Source of the DNA: Bacillus testis
Lineage (GTDB): Bacteria; Bacillota; Bacilli; Bacillales; DSM-1321
DNA: 41,452 bases
Assembly (NCBI RefSeq): GCF_001243895.1
Contig: NZ_LN851186.1
Span: 708,945-750,396, forward strand
Reading direction: 5' to 3'
Position numbers and translations under genes: made by a program
Notes under the pieces: generated by a model
Database searches by the model: none
Told to the model about the DNA's origin: nothing
Seen by the model: the letters and a program-made list of their open reading frames with translations, nothing else
In this document: in pieces, positions 19,644-28,010 of the stretch
Layout of the letters: the number at the start of each line of letters is the position of its first letter
Position numbering within the stretch: position 1 is the first letter of the stretch

Positions 19644-20816
19644 TCAAGCGTTTAAATAATCAAGCGCTGTCGAAAGCAGAACTTTTGCCGCAATCAGCAT
19701 GCTTTTTTCATCGATGTCAAACATGGAGTGATGGTGCGGATAGGCGGCCCCTGTGTCCGGGTTTCCTGCTCCTGTGAAAAAGAATGCGCCCGGCACTTTC
19801 TGCAGGTAATAGGCGAAATCTTCTCCGCCCATATTGGGTTCCACTTCAAGTGTATTGGCACTGCCGACAACTTGCCGGCTGATCTCGACTAAGCGGTCTG
19901 TCTCCTTAGAATGATTGATAACCGGCGGATAACCTTTCGTATAATCGAAGCGATAGTTTGCCCCTGCTCCTTCGCAAACAGTTGAAATGATTTTTTCCAT
20001 TTGCTCTATAATTTGCTGTTGGACATCCTTATCGAGGGTCCGGACAGTGCCGGAAATCGAAGCGCTTGTCGGAATGACATTGAATGCCTGGCCGGCATGG
20101 AAAGTAGCAACTGTCAATACAGCAGGATGAAGGGGATTAATCCGGCGGGAAATAATCTGCTGCAATTGCTGGATAACGGTGGTGCCGACTACAATCGGAT
20201 CAACCGTCTCATGGGGGCTTGCTCCATGGCCGCCGCGTCCGATGATTTCTATCTCAAATTTATCTGCTGAAGCCATAATCGCACCGGCACGGACGCCGAC
20301 AGTTCCGATGGGAAGAGGAGTCCAGACATGAGTGCCGAAAATCGCATCGACACCTTCCAGGCAATGATCTTCAATCATAGGGAGTGCCCCTCCTGGTGCC
20401 AATTCTTCGGCAAACTGATGGATTAACACTACGTTGCCGGAAAGTTCTTCTGTCATGCCTGAGAGTACCTTGGCAACGGCCAGCAAGATGGCTGTATGCG
20501 CATCGTGCCCGCATGCGTGCATCACACCGGGTACAGTTGAACGGTATGGGACATCTTTATCATCCTGGATGGGCAGCGCATCGAAGTCGGCTCTTAAAGC
20601 GACCGTTTTCCCAGGCTTATTGCCTCGGATGTATCCGACAACCCCTCTTCCGCCTACGTTCCTCCGCACTTCGATGCCTAACTCTTCCAGATAGGCAGCA
20701 ATCCTCTCAGGCGTCTCTACTTCTTGAAATGACAATTCCGGATGCTGGTGAAAATAGCGGCGCATATTAACCATTTCGCTATATAATTTGTCTATTTGTC
20801 TATAAATATCCTCCAT
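19644..20816 (-). CDS. M20 family amidohydrolase (N-acyl-amino acid/peptide deacylase)
   Basis: Metal-dependent amidohydrolase of the M20D type, which includes hippurate hydrolase, indole-acetyl-amino-acid hydrolase and N-acyl-L-amino-acid deacylases. 390 residues from ATG 20816, which lies 10 nt after AAAGGAG; GTG 20825 is too close to that site. Motifs: YFHQHPELSFQE near residue 20, MHACGHDAHTA near 98-108 (metal ligands), HQFAEELAPGG near 130, a dimerisation domain in the middle, and the C-terminal metal ligand in NMGGEDFAYY near 350. No signal peptide. HQFAEE replaces the commoner QPAEE. Substrate cannot be told. Confidence 0.88.
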   Translation of the reverse strand: MEDIYRQIDKLYSEMVNMRRYFHQHPELSFQEVETPERIAAYLEELGIEVRRNVGGRGVVGYIRGNKPGKTVALRADFDALPIQDDKDVPYRSTVPGVMHACGHDAHTAILLAVAKVLSGMTEELSGNVVLIHQFAEELAPGGALPMIEDHCLEGVDAIFGTHVWTPLPIGTVGVRAGAIMASADKFEIEIIGRGGHGASPHETVDPIVVGTTVIQQLQQIISRRINPLHPAVLTVATFHAGQAFNVIPTSASISGTVRTLDKDVQQQIIEQMEKIISTVCEGAGANYRFDYTKGYPPVINHSKETDRLVEISRQVVGSANTLEVEPNMGGEDFAYYLQKVPGAFFFTGAGNPDTGAAYPHHHSMFDIDEKSMLIAAKVLLSTALDYLNA

Positions 20817-20838
20817 GCAGGCCACGCTCCTTTATCTT

Positions 20839-20956
20839 GTTCTAACTGGCGCTAAAGCTCCCGTTTCAAATGATGCGCGAAGGCGAAGAAGGATAAGTGG
20901 GAGAGCAAGAGCCAGTGAATGAAAACAATCTTCACTGGTCAACGTTTCACTTGATT
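20839..20956 (+). repeat. Dispersed palindromic repeat, copy B
   Basis: Begins TTCTAACTGGCGCTAAAGCTCCCG and includes GCGAAGGCGAAGAAGG, a terminal hairpin with perfect arms CCAGTGAA (20912-20919) and TTCACTGG (20931-20938), then the reverse complement of AAGTGAAAC. Same order of elements as the copy at 23671-23831. Confidence 0.6.
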
Positions 20957-21076
20957 GTATGATTACTAACTCTAAAACAATCAAACTGTCTAAACAAGAC
21001 TAAATAGAAAAAAATGTAAAAAAGATGATATACTATAGGAGTTTGGATCATACGTTGGGACAATGGAGGAAGATGA

Positions 21077-21442
21077 ATGGCGAATATAAAAGGAATTGAC
21101 CATGTGCAGCTGGCCGCTCCGCCTGGTTGCGAGGAGGAAGCCATTTCTTTTTATGGCAAGATTCTCGGCCTGAAGGAATTGCCCAAACCGGAAAATCTCC
21201 GCAAAAGAGGCGGCTGCTGGTTTGAATGCGGCAACCAACAAATACATATCGGGGTCGAGAAGGAATTCTCCCCAGCAAGGAAAGCACATCCTTGCTTTGT
21301 TGTCGATCGTATTAGCCAATTGAAAGCTGATATTGAGCAAGCCGGCATATCGGTTAAAGAAGAGGTGCCCATTGAGGGAAGGACACGTTTTTTTGTGGAT
21401 GACCCATTCGGAAATCGCATTGAATTCATACAGTATGACTGA
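21077..21442 (+). CDS. VOC family protein (glyoxalase-like)
   Basis: A 121-residue single-domain vicinal-oxygen-chelate protein. It has the N-terminal GIDHVQLAAPPG strand with the metal-ligand His, IHIGVEK in the middle and the terminal RFFVDDPFGNRIEFIQ signature with the Glu ligand. Such proteins are dioxygenases, glyoxalases or antibiotic-binding proteins and the substrate cannot be told. ATG with GGAGGAAG upstream. A TATACT sits at about 21029-21034. Confidence 0.88.
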   Translation: MANIKGIDHVQLAAPPGCEEEAISFYGKILGLKELPKPENLRKRGGCWFECGNQQIHIGVEKEFSPARKAHPCFVVDRISQLKADIEQAGISVKEEVPIEGRTRFFVDDPFGNRIEFIQYD

Positions 21443-21511
21443 TTAGGAACCGTAATCGCATGTAAAGCCGCTTCATTAGGTGCATACCCACTGAATGGCC
21501 ATCCTAAATCA

Positions 21512-21541
21512 TTGCCCCGTATCCTAAAAAAGAGATATAAT
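21512..21541 (+). promoter_or_regulatory. Sigma-A promoter of the nitroreductase gene
   Basis: TTGCCC, 18 bp, TATAAT, placing the start point about 45 bp before the ATG. Confidence 0.6.
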
Positions 21542-21557
21542 ATCTTTAGGGTGAAAT

Positions 21558-21572
21558 TGATTATCATTATCA
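21558..21572 (+). promoter_or_regulatory. Fur-box-like operator
   Basis: TGATTATCATTATCA differs at one position from the Bacillus 7-1-7 Fur consensus TGATAATNATTATCA. It lies just downstream of the promoter, where repressor binding would block transcription. Confidence 0.6.
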
Positions 21573-21595
21573 TTAGGAAGATAAGGAGGAGAATT

Positions 21596-22162
21596 ATGGA
21601 GTTAGCGCAAATGATTAAAAGTCGCCGATCAATTAAACGATTTGAAGATCGCGAAGTTTCTACTGCTTTGATTTCTGAATTATTGGATACAGCTGTATGG
21701 GCTCCTAATCATCATTTAACGCAGCCATGGCGTTTCATTTTATTCAACGGCGAAGGCCGAGAGAAATTCGCTAATGCTGTGAAAGAATGGAAAATGGCAA
21801 AAGAAACAAATCCCGCCAAGAAAGAAGAAGAGGGAAATAAACTGTACCAAAAGCTTATGTCCAATCCTGCTTTTCTATTGGTGGTCATGAAGGAAAATTC
21901 AAATCTCGCGCAACGGGAAGAAGACGCAGCGGCCATTAGCTGCCTCATTCAGAATTTCAGCTTGCTTGCGTGGGAGCAAAATATAGGGATGACTTGGCAT
22001 ACGCAGGGATGGCTTCAGGAGCAGATGGTCCGCGAGGCAATTGGCGTCAAGCCGGGTGAACGGATTGTGGCCAATATTCATCTGGGATATCCAGAAATGA
22101 TCCCTAAAGCGCAACCGCGTACGCCGGCTGCTGAATTATTGACAATTATCGAATCAAAATAA
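21596..22162 (+). CDS. Nitroreductase family protein (FMN-dependent)
   Basis: FMN-binding NAD(P)H oxidoreductase, 188 residues. The N-terminal KSRRSIKRFEDREV is the FMN-phosphate region, AVWAPNHHLTQPWRF the conserved substrate/FMN loop, and GYPEMIP near the C-terminus the last conserved strand. Most like the short YdjA/YfhC subgroup. ATG 21596 follows AAGGAGGAG; the open frame back to 21512 overlaps the promoter and Fur-like site and is not coding. The Fur-box-like site suggests iron-dependent expression, which would fit a reductase of ferric siderophores or flavins, but this is inference. Confidence 0.88.
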   Translation: MELAQMIKSRRSIKRFEDREVSTALISELLDTAVWAPNHHLTQPWRFILFNGEGREKFANAVKEWKMAKETNPAKKEEEGNKLYQKLMSNPAFLLVVMKENSNLAQREEDAAAISCLIQNFSLLAWEQNIGMTWHTQGWLQEQMVREAIGVKPGERIVANIHLGYPEMIPKAQPRTPAAELLTIIESK

Positions 22163-22168
22163 TGCCAG

Positions 22169-22197
22169 AAAGCCTCGTTCGAAGAAGGGGCTTTTTT
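22169..22197 (+). terminator. Intrinsic terminator of the nitroreductase gene
   Basis: Stem AAGCCTC/GGGGCTT with one G-U pair and TTTTTT. Confidence 0.7.
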
Positions 22198-22256
22198 GTA
22201 TGGGCATAAACAATGGAAGATCGTTTGTTTCCATAAAGAAATACAGAAAATGGGTT

Positions 22257-22285
22257 AGCAGTGCATACTTCGGCACTGCTTTTTC
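22257..22285 (+). terminator. Second terminator after the nitroreductase gene
   Basis: Perfect 8-bp stem AGCAGTGC/GCACTGCT followed by a T tract. Confidence 0.7.
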
Positions 22286-22423
22286 ATTTTAAAAAGGGAG
22301 GACTGTCACCTGCGGGAATCCCTATGCATATAATAGGCAATTGTTCTAGCTTCGGCGCATAAGCATCTGTAAATAGGAGGAAGGTTTTGGAAAACGCTTA
22401 TACGGGTAATTGATTCTCTATGA

Positions 22424-22552
22424 AAGTGAAATTTTGATCGGCAGGGGTTCATTCTGCCCCTAATAGTCATTAGCCTGAATCACCTTAGATTCATACTGGC
22501 ACTGGATTTCCCGGCTCGTTTTAAATGAGAGTCTTAGCGCTAGTTAGAATGA
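22424..22552 (-). repeat. Dispersed palindromic repeat, copy D (inverted orientation)
   Basis: Read on the minus strand it gives CATTCTAACTAGCGCTAAGACTC, then CCAGTGCCAG, then a G/C hairpin and the end motif CGATCAAAATTTCACTT. Order and spacing match the copy at 23671-23831 on the other strand. It occupies the space before the DDAH-like gene and may carry part of its promoter. Confidence 0.6.
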
Positions 22553-22586
22553 GATCAATGAAAAAGCGAATAAAAGGAGAGAATCG

Positions 22587-23447
22587 ATGCTGATTAAACT
22601 GAATCAACGCGTACATTGTGAAAATGAATATGGAAAACTGGAAAAAGTGGCTGTTTGTTCTCCCGCTTATATGAGCATTTCAGCAGGTATTAATGAAACA
22701 CAAAAATATTTTGCGGATGAGAAACTTAAGCGTTCTCTTGCGATTGAACAGCATACCCAATTCATACAGATATTGAAGGACCACGGTGTCGACGTGGTTG
22801 AATTGGCAGCGGACCGGCAAAAGCCGGAACAGGTCTTCACCCGGGATATTGGATTTACAGTTGGCGATACTGTTTTTCTAGCAGAAATGAAATGCCAGGT
22901 CCGAAAAGGAGAAGAGGAAGTACTGAAGGAGTGGCTGGAACGGGAGCAAATCGCCTATAAACAGCTGACTGGATCCCCGATTGAGGGCGGGGATGTCCTT
23001 GTCCACGGCAAATATGTGTATATTGGCCTGAGCGACCGGACTGCTCCTAAGGCTGTCGCCGAATTGAAAGGCCTTTTAGGCAGCGAGTATGAACTGGTTC
23101 CAATGCCTTTCAAGTCATGTTACCTGCATTTGGATTGTGTGTTCAATATTCTATCGGATGAGGATGCCATCATTTATCCGGAAGCATTCAGTGAGAACGA
23201 GTATGCGATTCTTTCCCAAAGATACGAGTTGATCACCGTTTCCAGCCAAGAGCAGTTCTCGATGGGCACGAATGTTTTGAGCATTGGGAACCGGACCGTT
23301 TTAAGCCTGCCGTGCAACAAGCAGTTGAACAGAAAACTCCGGCTGCGGGGATATAAAGTGGTGGAAATCGATTTTTCCGAGATCATTAAATCTGGCGGTT
23401 CATTTCGCTGCTGCTCCATGCCGCTTAAACGACTGAACGAAAAATAA
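22587..23447 (+). CDS. Dimethylarginine dimethylaminohydrolase-like (amidinotransferase superfamily)
   Basis: Guanidino-group-modifying enzyme of the pentein fold, similar to B. subtilis YkgA in length (286) and sequence. Known relatives hydrolyse methylated arginines to citrulline or modify arginine. The pentein catalytic set is visible: FTRDIGF near residue 84, IEGGDVLV near 132, the catalytic His in YLHLDCVFN near 175, and the Cys nucleophile in the C-terminal SGGSFRCCSMPL near 270-281. ATG with AAAGGAG. It is followed by a strong terminator, so it is not co-transcribed with the amino-acid ABC operon 500 bp downstream. Substrate remains inferred. Confidence 0.85.
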   Translation: MLIKLNQRVHCENEYGKLEKVAVCSPAYMSISAGINETQKYFADEKLKRSLAIEQHTQFIQILKDHGVDVVELAADRQKPEQVFTRDIGFTVGDTVFLAEMKCQVRKGEEEVLKEWLEREQIAYKQLTGSPIEGGDVLVHGKYVYIGLSDRTAPKAVAELKGLLGSEYELVPMPFKSCYLHLDCVFNILSDEDAIIYPEAFSENEYAILSQRYELITVSSQEQFSMGTNVLSIGNRTVLSLPCNKQLNRKLRLRGYKVVEIDFSEIIKSGGSFRCCSMPLKRLNEK

Positions 23448-23465
23448 AATAGGGTTCCACTGACG

Positions 23466-23494
23466 AAAGCCGCAAATCTTTTTTTGCGGCTTTT
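23466..23494 (+). terminator. Intrinsic terminator of the DDAH-like gene
   Basis: Stem AAAGCCGCAAA/TTTGCGGCTTT with T tract in the loop and tail. Confidence 0.85.
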
Positions 23495-23670
23495 ATGAAT
23501 GTTTGAGATAAATAGTGGTCGTAGGTATAAGAAATAAAACTAATCATAAGTAAACATAAAAGGCATAGGTTTTACTAGTGCGGCACCTGGCCTTATGGCA
23601 TACCTATGCAGAAAAATTCTTGATGGAGGTGGTATTAGAAAAAATCCAGGCGTTGCTTCTTGGTTGTGTT

Positions 23671-23831
23671 TCTCCTATTCTAACCGGCGCTAAGACTCCT
23701 GCTTTATAGGAGCGAAGGCGAAAAAGCGGAAGGGGGAGATCAAGCGCCAGCAAAAATCTGATGGAATGATAGGAAATGAATGAACGCCCACCGATCATAA
23801 GTTTGAATGCATATAATGGTGGGTTAATCGG
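23671..23831 (+). repeat. Dispersed palindromic repeat, copy C (most complete)
   Basis: TTCTAACCGGCGCTAAGACTCC...GGAGCGAAGGCGAAAAAGCGG...GGGGGAGATCAAGCGCCAG forms a large imperfect palindrome (outer arms GGCGCT/AGCGCC, inner CTCC/GGAG and CTTTT/AAAAG-type arms). It is followed by a variable spacer and a second hairpin CCCACCGAT...ATGGTGGG. Non-coding, about 160 bp. Three other long copies and two fragments occur in this window. Confidence 0.65.
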
Positions 23832-23876
23832 CGGAGATTGGATTCCATTCATCTAAAATATTATTTATACAAGATA

Positions 23877-23905
23877 TTGAATAATTATAATAATATGGAT
23901 ATAAT
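23877..23905 (+). promoter_or_regulatory. Sigma-A promoter of the amino-acid ABC operon
   Basis: TTGAAT, 17 bp, TATAAT, in a very AT-rich stretch 48 bp before the binding-protein start. No riboswitch or T-box is visible. Confidence 0.6.
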
Positions 23906-23952
23906 AAATAAAACTATCAGACTATTATAAAAATTTAAAAGGAGTTTACGAG

Positions 23953-24759
23953 ATGAAGAAAATAATGATTTACAGTATGTTATGCGGCGCTTTGCTCTTA
24001 TTGCTTGCAGGCTGCGGAAAAGACGGGTCCACAGAGGGAGGCGGCCAAAAAACACTGCGGGTGGTGACGGATGCTGCCTATTCGCCCATGGAATTTATGG
24101 ACAAGGACAAAGTAAGCGGATTTGATATTGATTTTATCAGAGCGGCGGCTAAAGAGGCCGGCTACAAGGTGAAGGTAGAGCATGTCGGTTGGGATCCTTT
24201 ATTTGTAGAAGTGAAAGTGAAAAGAGCCGACATCGGGATTTCAGCTATTTCCATCAAACCAGACCGGGAAAAATCCTATACATTTTCTGTTCCTTATTTC
24301 ATCTCCACCAATAAGATTCTGGTGCCTGAGGGAAGCGACATTAAGAGCGGAAAAGACTTGAAAGGGAAAAGAGTCGCTGTACAAGCAGGGACAACAGGCC
24401 AATTTGTGACAGAAGATATTCTGGGGAAAAACAATAAAAATATCAGTAAATTTGAGAATACGACGCTCGCCATTATGGAACTGACGAAAAAAGGAGCGGA
24501 TGCCGTCGTAGCTGACAACGCGGTCATCGAGGAATACGCGAAGAAAAACCCAGACAAAAAATTAAATGTAGTGGAAGACCCATCCTTTGCCGGCGAGTAT
24601 TATGGAGTCATCTTTGAAAAAGGAAACAAGAAATTGAAGAAAAAATTTGATGAGGCCATCAATACACTTTTCGAGAATGGAACCTATGAAAAAATCTATC
24701 AAAAATGGCTTGGATCTACACCTGATATCGAAACATTGAAGGAACAGCAGAAGAAGTAA
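23953..24759 (+). CDS. Amino-acid ABC transporter substrate-binding lipoprotein
   Basis: Extracytoplasmic solute receptor of the SBP_bac_3 family. The signal peptide ends in the lipobox LLAGC (Cys 21), so the mature protein is lipid-anchored. The body shows the family pattern: VVTDAAYSPMEFMD near residue 38, GFDIDFIRAAAKEAGY near 55, DIGISAISIKPDREKSYTFS near 92, DLKGKRVAVQAGTTGQF near 132 and a terminal GTYEKIYQKWLG. 268 residues, ATG with AAAAGGAG. First gene of a three-gene operon. A polar or basic amino acid (Gln, Arg, Lys) is likely; exact ligand not determinable. Confidence 0.92.
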   Translation: MKKIMIYSMLCGALLLLLAGCGKDGSTEGGGQKTLRVVTDAAYSPMEFMDKDKVSGFDIDFIRAAAKEAGYKVKVEHVGWDPLFVEVKVKRADIGISAISIKPDREKSYTFSVPYFISTNKILVPEGSDIKSGKDLKGKRVAVQAGTTGQFVTEDILGKNNKNISKFENTTLAIMELTKKGADAVVADNAVIEEYAKKNPDKKLNVVEDPSFAGEYYGVIFEKGNKKLKKKFDEAINTLFENGTYEKIYQKWLGSTPDIETLKEQQKK

Positions 24760-24828
24760 CAGGATAAACTGCCGTAGATTGAGGGTTTCGGTGCTGGACT
24801 CTCCATAAGAATAACTGGAGGAGACATT

Positions 24829-25485
24829 ATGAATTTCGATTTTTCCATTATTGTAGAATATGCCCCCTTATTATTGCGGGGAACGCTATATACACTCATG
24901 CTTTCGTTGGTCGGAATCTTAATTGGGACGATACTCGGCTTGTTGATCGGCTTAGGCAAAATGATGCGCAACCGGATATGGGCGTTTCCGTTTACCGTCT
25001 ATATTACCTTTTTCAGAGGCACGCCTTTATTCGTCCAATTGCTGATCATCCATTTCGGCGTGGTGCCAATGTTTATAGGTGAAACAAACGCCATTATGGC
25101 AGCACTGCTGGCATTATCGCTTAATTCCGCCGCCTATATCGCAGAGATTTTCCGCGGGGGAATCAAGTCGATCGATTCAGGCCAAATGGAAGGGGCCCGT
25201 TCTTTGGGAATGACACATGTCCAGGCGATGCGGTATGTTATTCTGCCACAGGCTATCAAAAGGATCATCCCGCCTATGGGGAACGAATTTATCGTATTGA
25301 TCAAAGAATCGTCTATTGCAGCCGTTATAACGGCGCCTGAACTCATGTATTGGTCCCGCAATATGCAGAGCCAATATTTGAAGGTCTGGGAGCCGTATCT
25401 TACGGCAGCCGCCATTTATTTGATTTTGACGATGACGTTGAGCTTCGTGCTTAGCAGAGTGGAAAGAAGGTTGGATACAGAATGA
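24829..25485 (+). CDS. Polar amino-acid ABC transporter permease
   Basis: HisM/GlnP-type integral membrane subunit, 218 residues and about five membrane helices. The cytoplasmic EAA loop that contacts the ATPase is seen as [19 protein letters not shown] near residues 105-123, and the [18 protein letters not shown] stretch follows. ATG with CTGGAGG. It overlaps the ATPase gene by 4 bp (ATGA), indicating translational coupling. Confidence 0.93.
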   Translation: MNFDFSIIVEYAPLLLRGTLYTLMLSLVGILIGTILGLLIGLGKMMRNRIWAFPFTVYITFFRGTPLFVQLLIIHFGVVPMFIGETNAIMAALLALSLNSAAYIAEIFRGGIKSIDSGQMEGARSLGMTHVQAMRYVILPQAIKRIIPPMGNEFIVLIKESSIAAVITAPELMYWSRNMQSQYLKVWEPYLTAAAIYLILTMTLSFVLSRVERRLDTE

Positions 25486-26204
25486 TTACAGTGAATAAAT
25501 TAAAAAAGGCATTTGGCGATAATGAAGTGCTTAAGGATATTTCCGTTACCATCGATCCCCGGGAGGTTGTGGTCGTAATCGGCCCGTCTGGTTCGGGAAA
25601 ATCGACCTTTCTTCGTTGCATCAACTTATTGGAAGACATCACGGACGGACAGATCATTGTGGAGGGAATGGATATCACCGATAAAAAAAGTAATATCAAC
25701 GAACTGCGCATGAATGTAGGGATGGTCTTTCAACAATTCAATCTCTTTCCCCATAAAACCGTCCTGGAAAATATCATGCTTGCTCCGGTGAAGGTAAAAG
25801 GCGTCTCTAAAGAAAAAGCAAAGGAAAAGGGAATGGAACTGCTCCGTAAAGTGGGCCTCGAAGCAAAGGCCGATGCTTATCCAAATTCGCTTTCAGGCGG
25901 CCAGAAACAGCGCGTGGCCATCGCCCGTGCACTGGCAATGGAGCCGAAAGTCATGTTATTCGACGAACCGACCTCCGCTCTTGATCCCGAGATGGTCGGC
26001 GAAGTGCTTGAGGTAATGAAGCAGCTTGCCCTGGAAGGAATGACAATGGTAGTGGTCACCCACGAAATGGGATTTGCCCGCGAAGTCGGAGATCGTGTCA
26101 TTTTTATGGACGAAGGTTATATCGTGGAAGAAAACAAGCCAGCCGAGCTGTTCGCCAATCCGCAGCATGAGCGGACAAAGGCCTTTTTAAGCAAGGTGCT
26201 ATAG
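25482..26204 (+). CDS. Polar amino-acid ABC transporter ATP-binding protein
   Basis: GlnQ/ArtM-type ATPase, 240 residues. Walker [10 protein letters not shown] near residue 33, Q-loop in VFQQFNLF near 85, signature LSGGQKQR near 136, Walker [15 protein letters not shown] near 155 and the switch His in VVTHEMGF near 190 are all intact. Last gene of the operon, followed by a terminator. Confidence 0.95.
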   Translation: MITVNKLKKAFGDNEVLKDISVTIDPREVVVVIGPSGSGKSTFLRCINLLEDITDGQIIVEGMDITDKKSNINELRMNVGMVFQQFNLFPHKTVLENIMLAPVKVKGVSKEKAKEKGMELLRKVGLEAKADAYPNSLSGGQKQRVAIARALAMEPKVMLFDEPTSALDPEMVGEVLEVMKQLALEGMTMVVVTHEMGFAREVGDRVIFMDEGYIVEENKPAELFANPQHERTKAFLSKVL

Positions 26205-26208
26205 CAGG

Positions 26209-26243
26209 AAAAACGGGGATGCATCGCATTGCCGTTTTTTTTT
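26209..26243 (+). terminator. Intrinsic terminator of the amino-acid ABC operon
   Basis: Stem AAAAACGG/CCGTTTTT with an inner ATGC/GCAT pairing and a run of T. Confidence 0.8.
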
Positions 26244-26333
26244 AGGGCAGCTAGCAAGAGGATGAATCCCCGCTTGTCTATCATTTTTTTTATGGGCCAG
26301 GCATATGTATGTTGCAAAGGAGCTGGTTCTAAG

Positions 26334-27119
26334 ATGAAGCGTCGCAGGTGGAAGGTACGCAAAAGAATGGCATTGCCCGTGCCAAGGGGACCGCTGGGAT
26401 TCAAGAAAGTTATGCTATATTCACTGATTTTGTTTTTGCTGTTGAATTTTCTGACGCTGTGGTTTGTTGACCAGTCCATCACCCCGATTATCAAGAGTGT
26501 CGCCAAAACAGAAGTAAAGCGTATAGCTATACAAGCTATTATTGATTCCGTTGAAGAAAATATAAAGAAACAGGGAAATATCGATAAATTGATTGTAGAA
26601 GAAAAAAGGGAGGGGATGGCGCCTACCTATCGTTTCGACAGCGAAATCTATACTACTTTCCTCGCCAACACAACGAAGGGAATCGAGAAACGGTTGGGAA
26701 TCACCACCGATCATCTGGGAGAATCCAATAATATCCAAGAGGTGGAAGCGAATCAGTTGGATAATATCGTCTATTATATTCCGTTGGGGGTAGCCACCGG
26801 GAATACAATCCTTTCTAATCTTGGGCCGAAGATTCCGGTGGAACTGGCTTTTACCCGCGATGTCCGGCCTAAATTCAGAACAGAAATGACCAATGGTGGA
26901 ATCAATAATACCTTTCTGGAAGTCTTCGTCGATTTTGAGGTTGATCTGAAGATTGTCATCCCGTTTGCAACGGAAGAAACCCCGATTAAGTTTGAAACCA
27001 GTCTCGGAGGCAGATTTATCCCTGGTGAAGTACCCAGCTATTACAGCAATGGGCAAAGCCTTCCTGCACCTGTCTTGACGGAAGAAATCAAAAAAAAGAA
27101 AAAGGAAAAAAATGAATAA
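26334..27119 (+). CDS. yunB: Sporulation protein YunB
   Basis: Member of the YunB family, required for proper spore formation in B. subtilis and made in the mother cell; molecular role unknown. 261 residues from ATG 26334, chosen because AAAGGAG lies about 10 nt upstream; the open frame back to 26229 runs through the preceding terminator. A basic N-terminus (KRRRWKVRKR) is followed by one membrane helix (residues about 23-42, VMLYSLILFLLLNFLTLWF) and an extracytoplasmic-type domain with the family stretch YYIPLGVATGNTILSNLGPKIPVE. The C-terminal tail is a run of Lys/Glu. Confidence 0.92.
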   Translation: MKRRRWKVRKRMALPVPRGPLGFKKVMLYSLILFLLLNFLTLWFVDQSITPIIKSVAKTEVKRIAIQAIIDSVEENIKKQGNIDKLIVEEKREGMAPTYRFDSEIYTTFLANTTKGIEKRLGITTDHLGESNNIQEVEANQLDNIVYYIPLGVATGNTILSNLGPKIPVELAFTRDVRPKFRTEMTNGGINNTFLEVFVDFEVDLKIVIPFATEETPIKFETSLGGRFIPGEVPSYYSNGQSLPAPVLTEEIKKKKKEKNE

Positions 27120-27177
27120 TTTCCTATTATTGGATTTGTTGTCTATGTATAATAGTAAAAAAGCGCGGGGTGAGAAA

Positions 27178-27966
27178 ATGATTGTAAAATTGCAAGAAGA
27201 TTCGATGGAAAAAGTCATGAAGTACGTAAAAAAGCAGCCCGCTCTTAACTTGTTTATCATAGGCGATCTTGAAAATTTTGGATTCACGCATGATTTTCAG
27301 GAGTTATGGGGCGATTTGGATGAGGAAGGAAATCTTCAGGGGGTCTTGCTGAGATATAGGAATTCCTTCATTCCATATAGCGAGGGGGAGCATGACATCG
27401 CGGGATTTGCAAAGATTATTGAGACATTTGATGGCCCTTTGGCATTCTCTGGATGTGAAGAGGTGATTGAGCGTTATGAACCGTTCATTGGGCATCTGAT
27501 GGGCCGGAAAACACGCACTTATTTTTGCCAATGCACAAAAGACAGCTTCGTTCCCTGCCACGATGGCAAAGTGGAGATCCAGAGAGCGGATTTAGGAATG
27601 ATTGATGATGTTACAGATCTTTTGGAGACAATTGAAGAATTTTCTTTGCGGCCGGATATAAGGGAATCCAATCGGCACAGGATCGAATCGGGTACTGGAC
27701 GCACCTATTTCATTGCAGAGAATGGAAAACCTATTTCCTCCGCCTCCACTACGGCAGAAAATACAAACTCTGCTATGGTGATGGCCGTTTGTACGGCAAA
27801 TGAAGCAAGGGGGAAAGGATATGCCAGCCGTATCGTCAGCAAGTTGGCCAGCGATTTACTGAAAGAGGGGAGAGTACCCTGTCTGTTCTATGATAATCCG
27901 GTTGCCGGGAAAATATATAAGGCTATCGGCTTTCGTGATATCGGCAAATGGACTATGTATCGTTGA
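27178..27966 (+). CDS. GNAT family N-acetyltransferase (FR47-like)
   Basis: Predicted acetyl-CoA-dependent acetyltransferase, 262 residues, with an N-terminal degenerate GNAT-like half (NLFIIGDLENFGF near 22) and a catalytic C-terminal half. Motif A is AVCTANEARGKGYASRIVSKL (about 201-221), and the C-terminal strand FYDNPVAGKIYKAIGF is typical. Start ATG 27178 follows CGGGGTGA; the frame opens upstream at 27112 overlapping yunB. Similar proteins in Bacillaceae have no fixed substrate. Confidence 0.85.
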   Translation: MIVKLQEDSMEKVMKYVKKQPALNLFIIGDLENFGFTHDFQELWGDLDEEGNLQGVLLRYRNSFIPYSEGEHDIAGFAKIIETFDGPLAFSGCEEVIERYEPFIGHLMGRKTRTYFCQCTKDSFVPCHDGKVEIQRADLGMIDDVTDLLETIEEFSLRPDIRESNRHRIESGTGRTYFIAENGKPISSASTTAENTNSAMVMAVCTANEARGKGYASRIVSKLASDLLKEGRVPCLFYDNPVAGKIYKAIGFRDIGKWTMYR

Positions 27967-27974
27967 AAAGAAGG

Positions 27975-28005
27975 AAAACCACGGACTGCTGTCGGTGGTT
28001 TTTTC
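27975..28005 (+). terminator. Intrinsic terminator of the GNAT gene (bidirectional use possible)
   Basis: Perfect 8-bp stem AAAACCAC/GTGGTTTT with TTTTTT. The A run on the other side may serve the converging rsbR-like gene. Confidence 0.8.
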
Positions 28006-28010
28006 GTATA

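Noticed and set aside
26421..27287. 288-codon open frame on the minus strand opposite yunB
   Set aside because: Antisense shadow of yunB; low-complexity Phe/Ile-rich product and no plausible start site.
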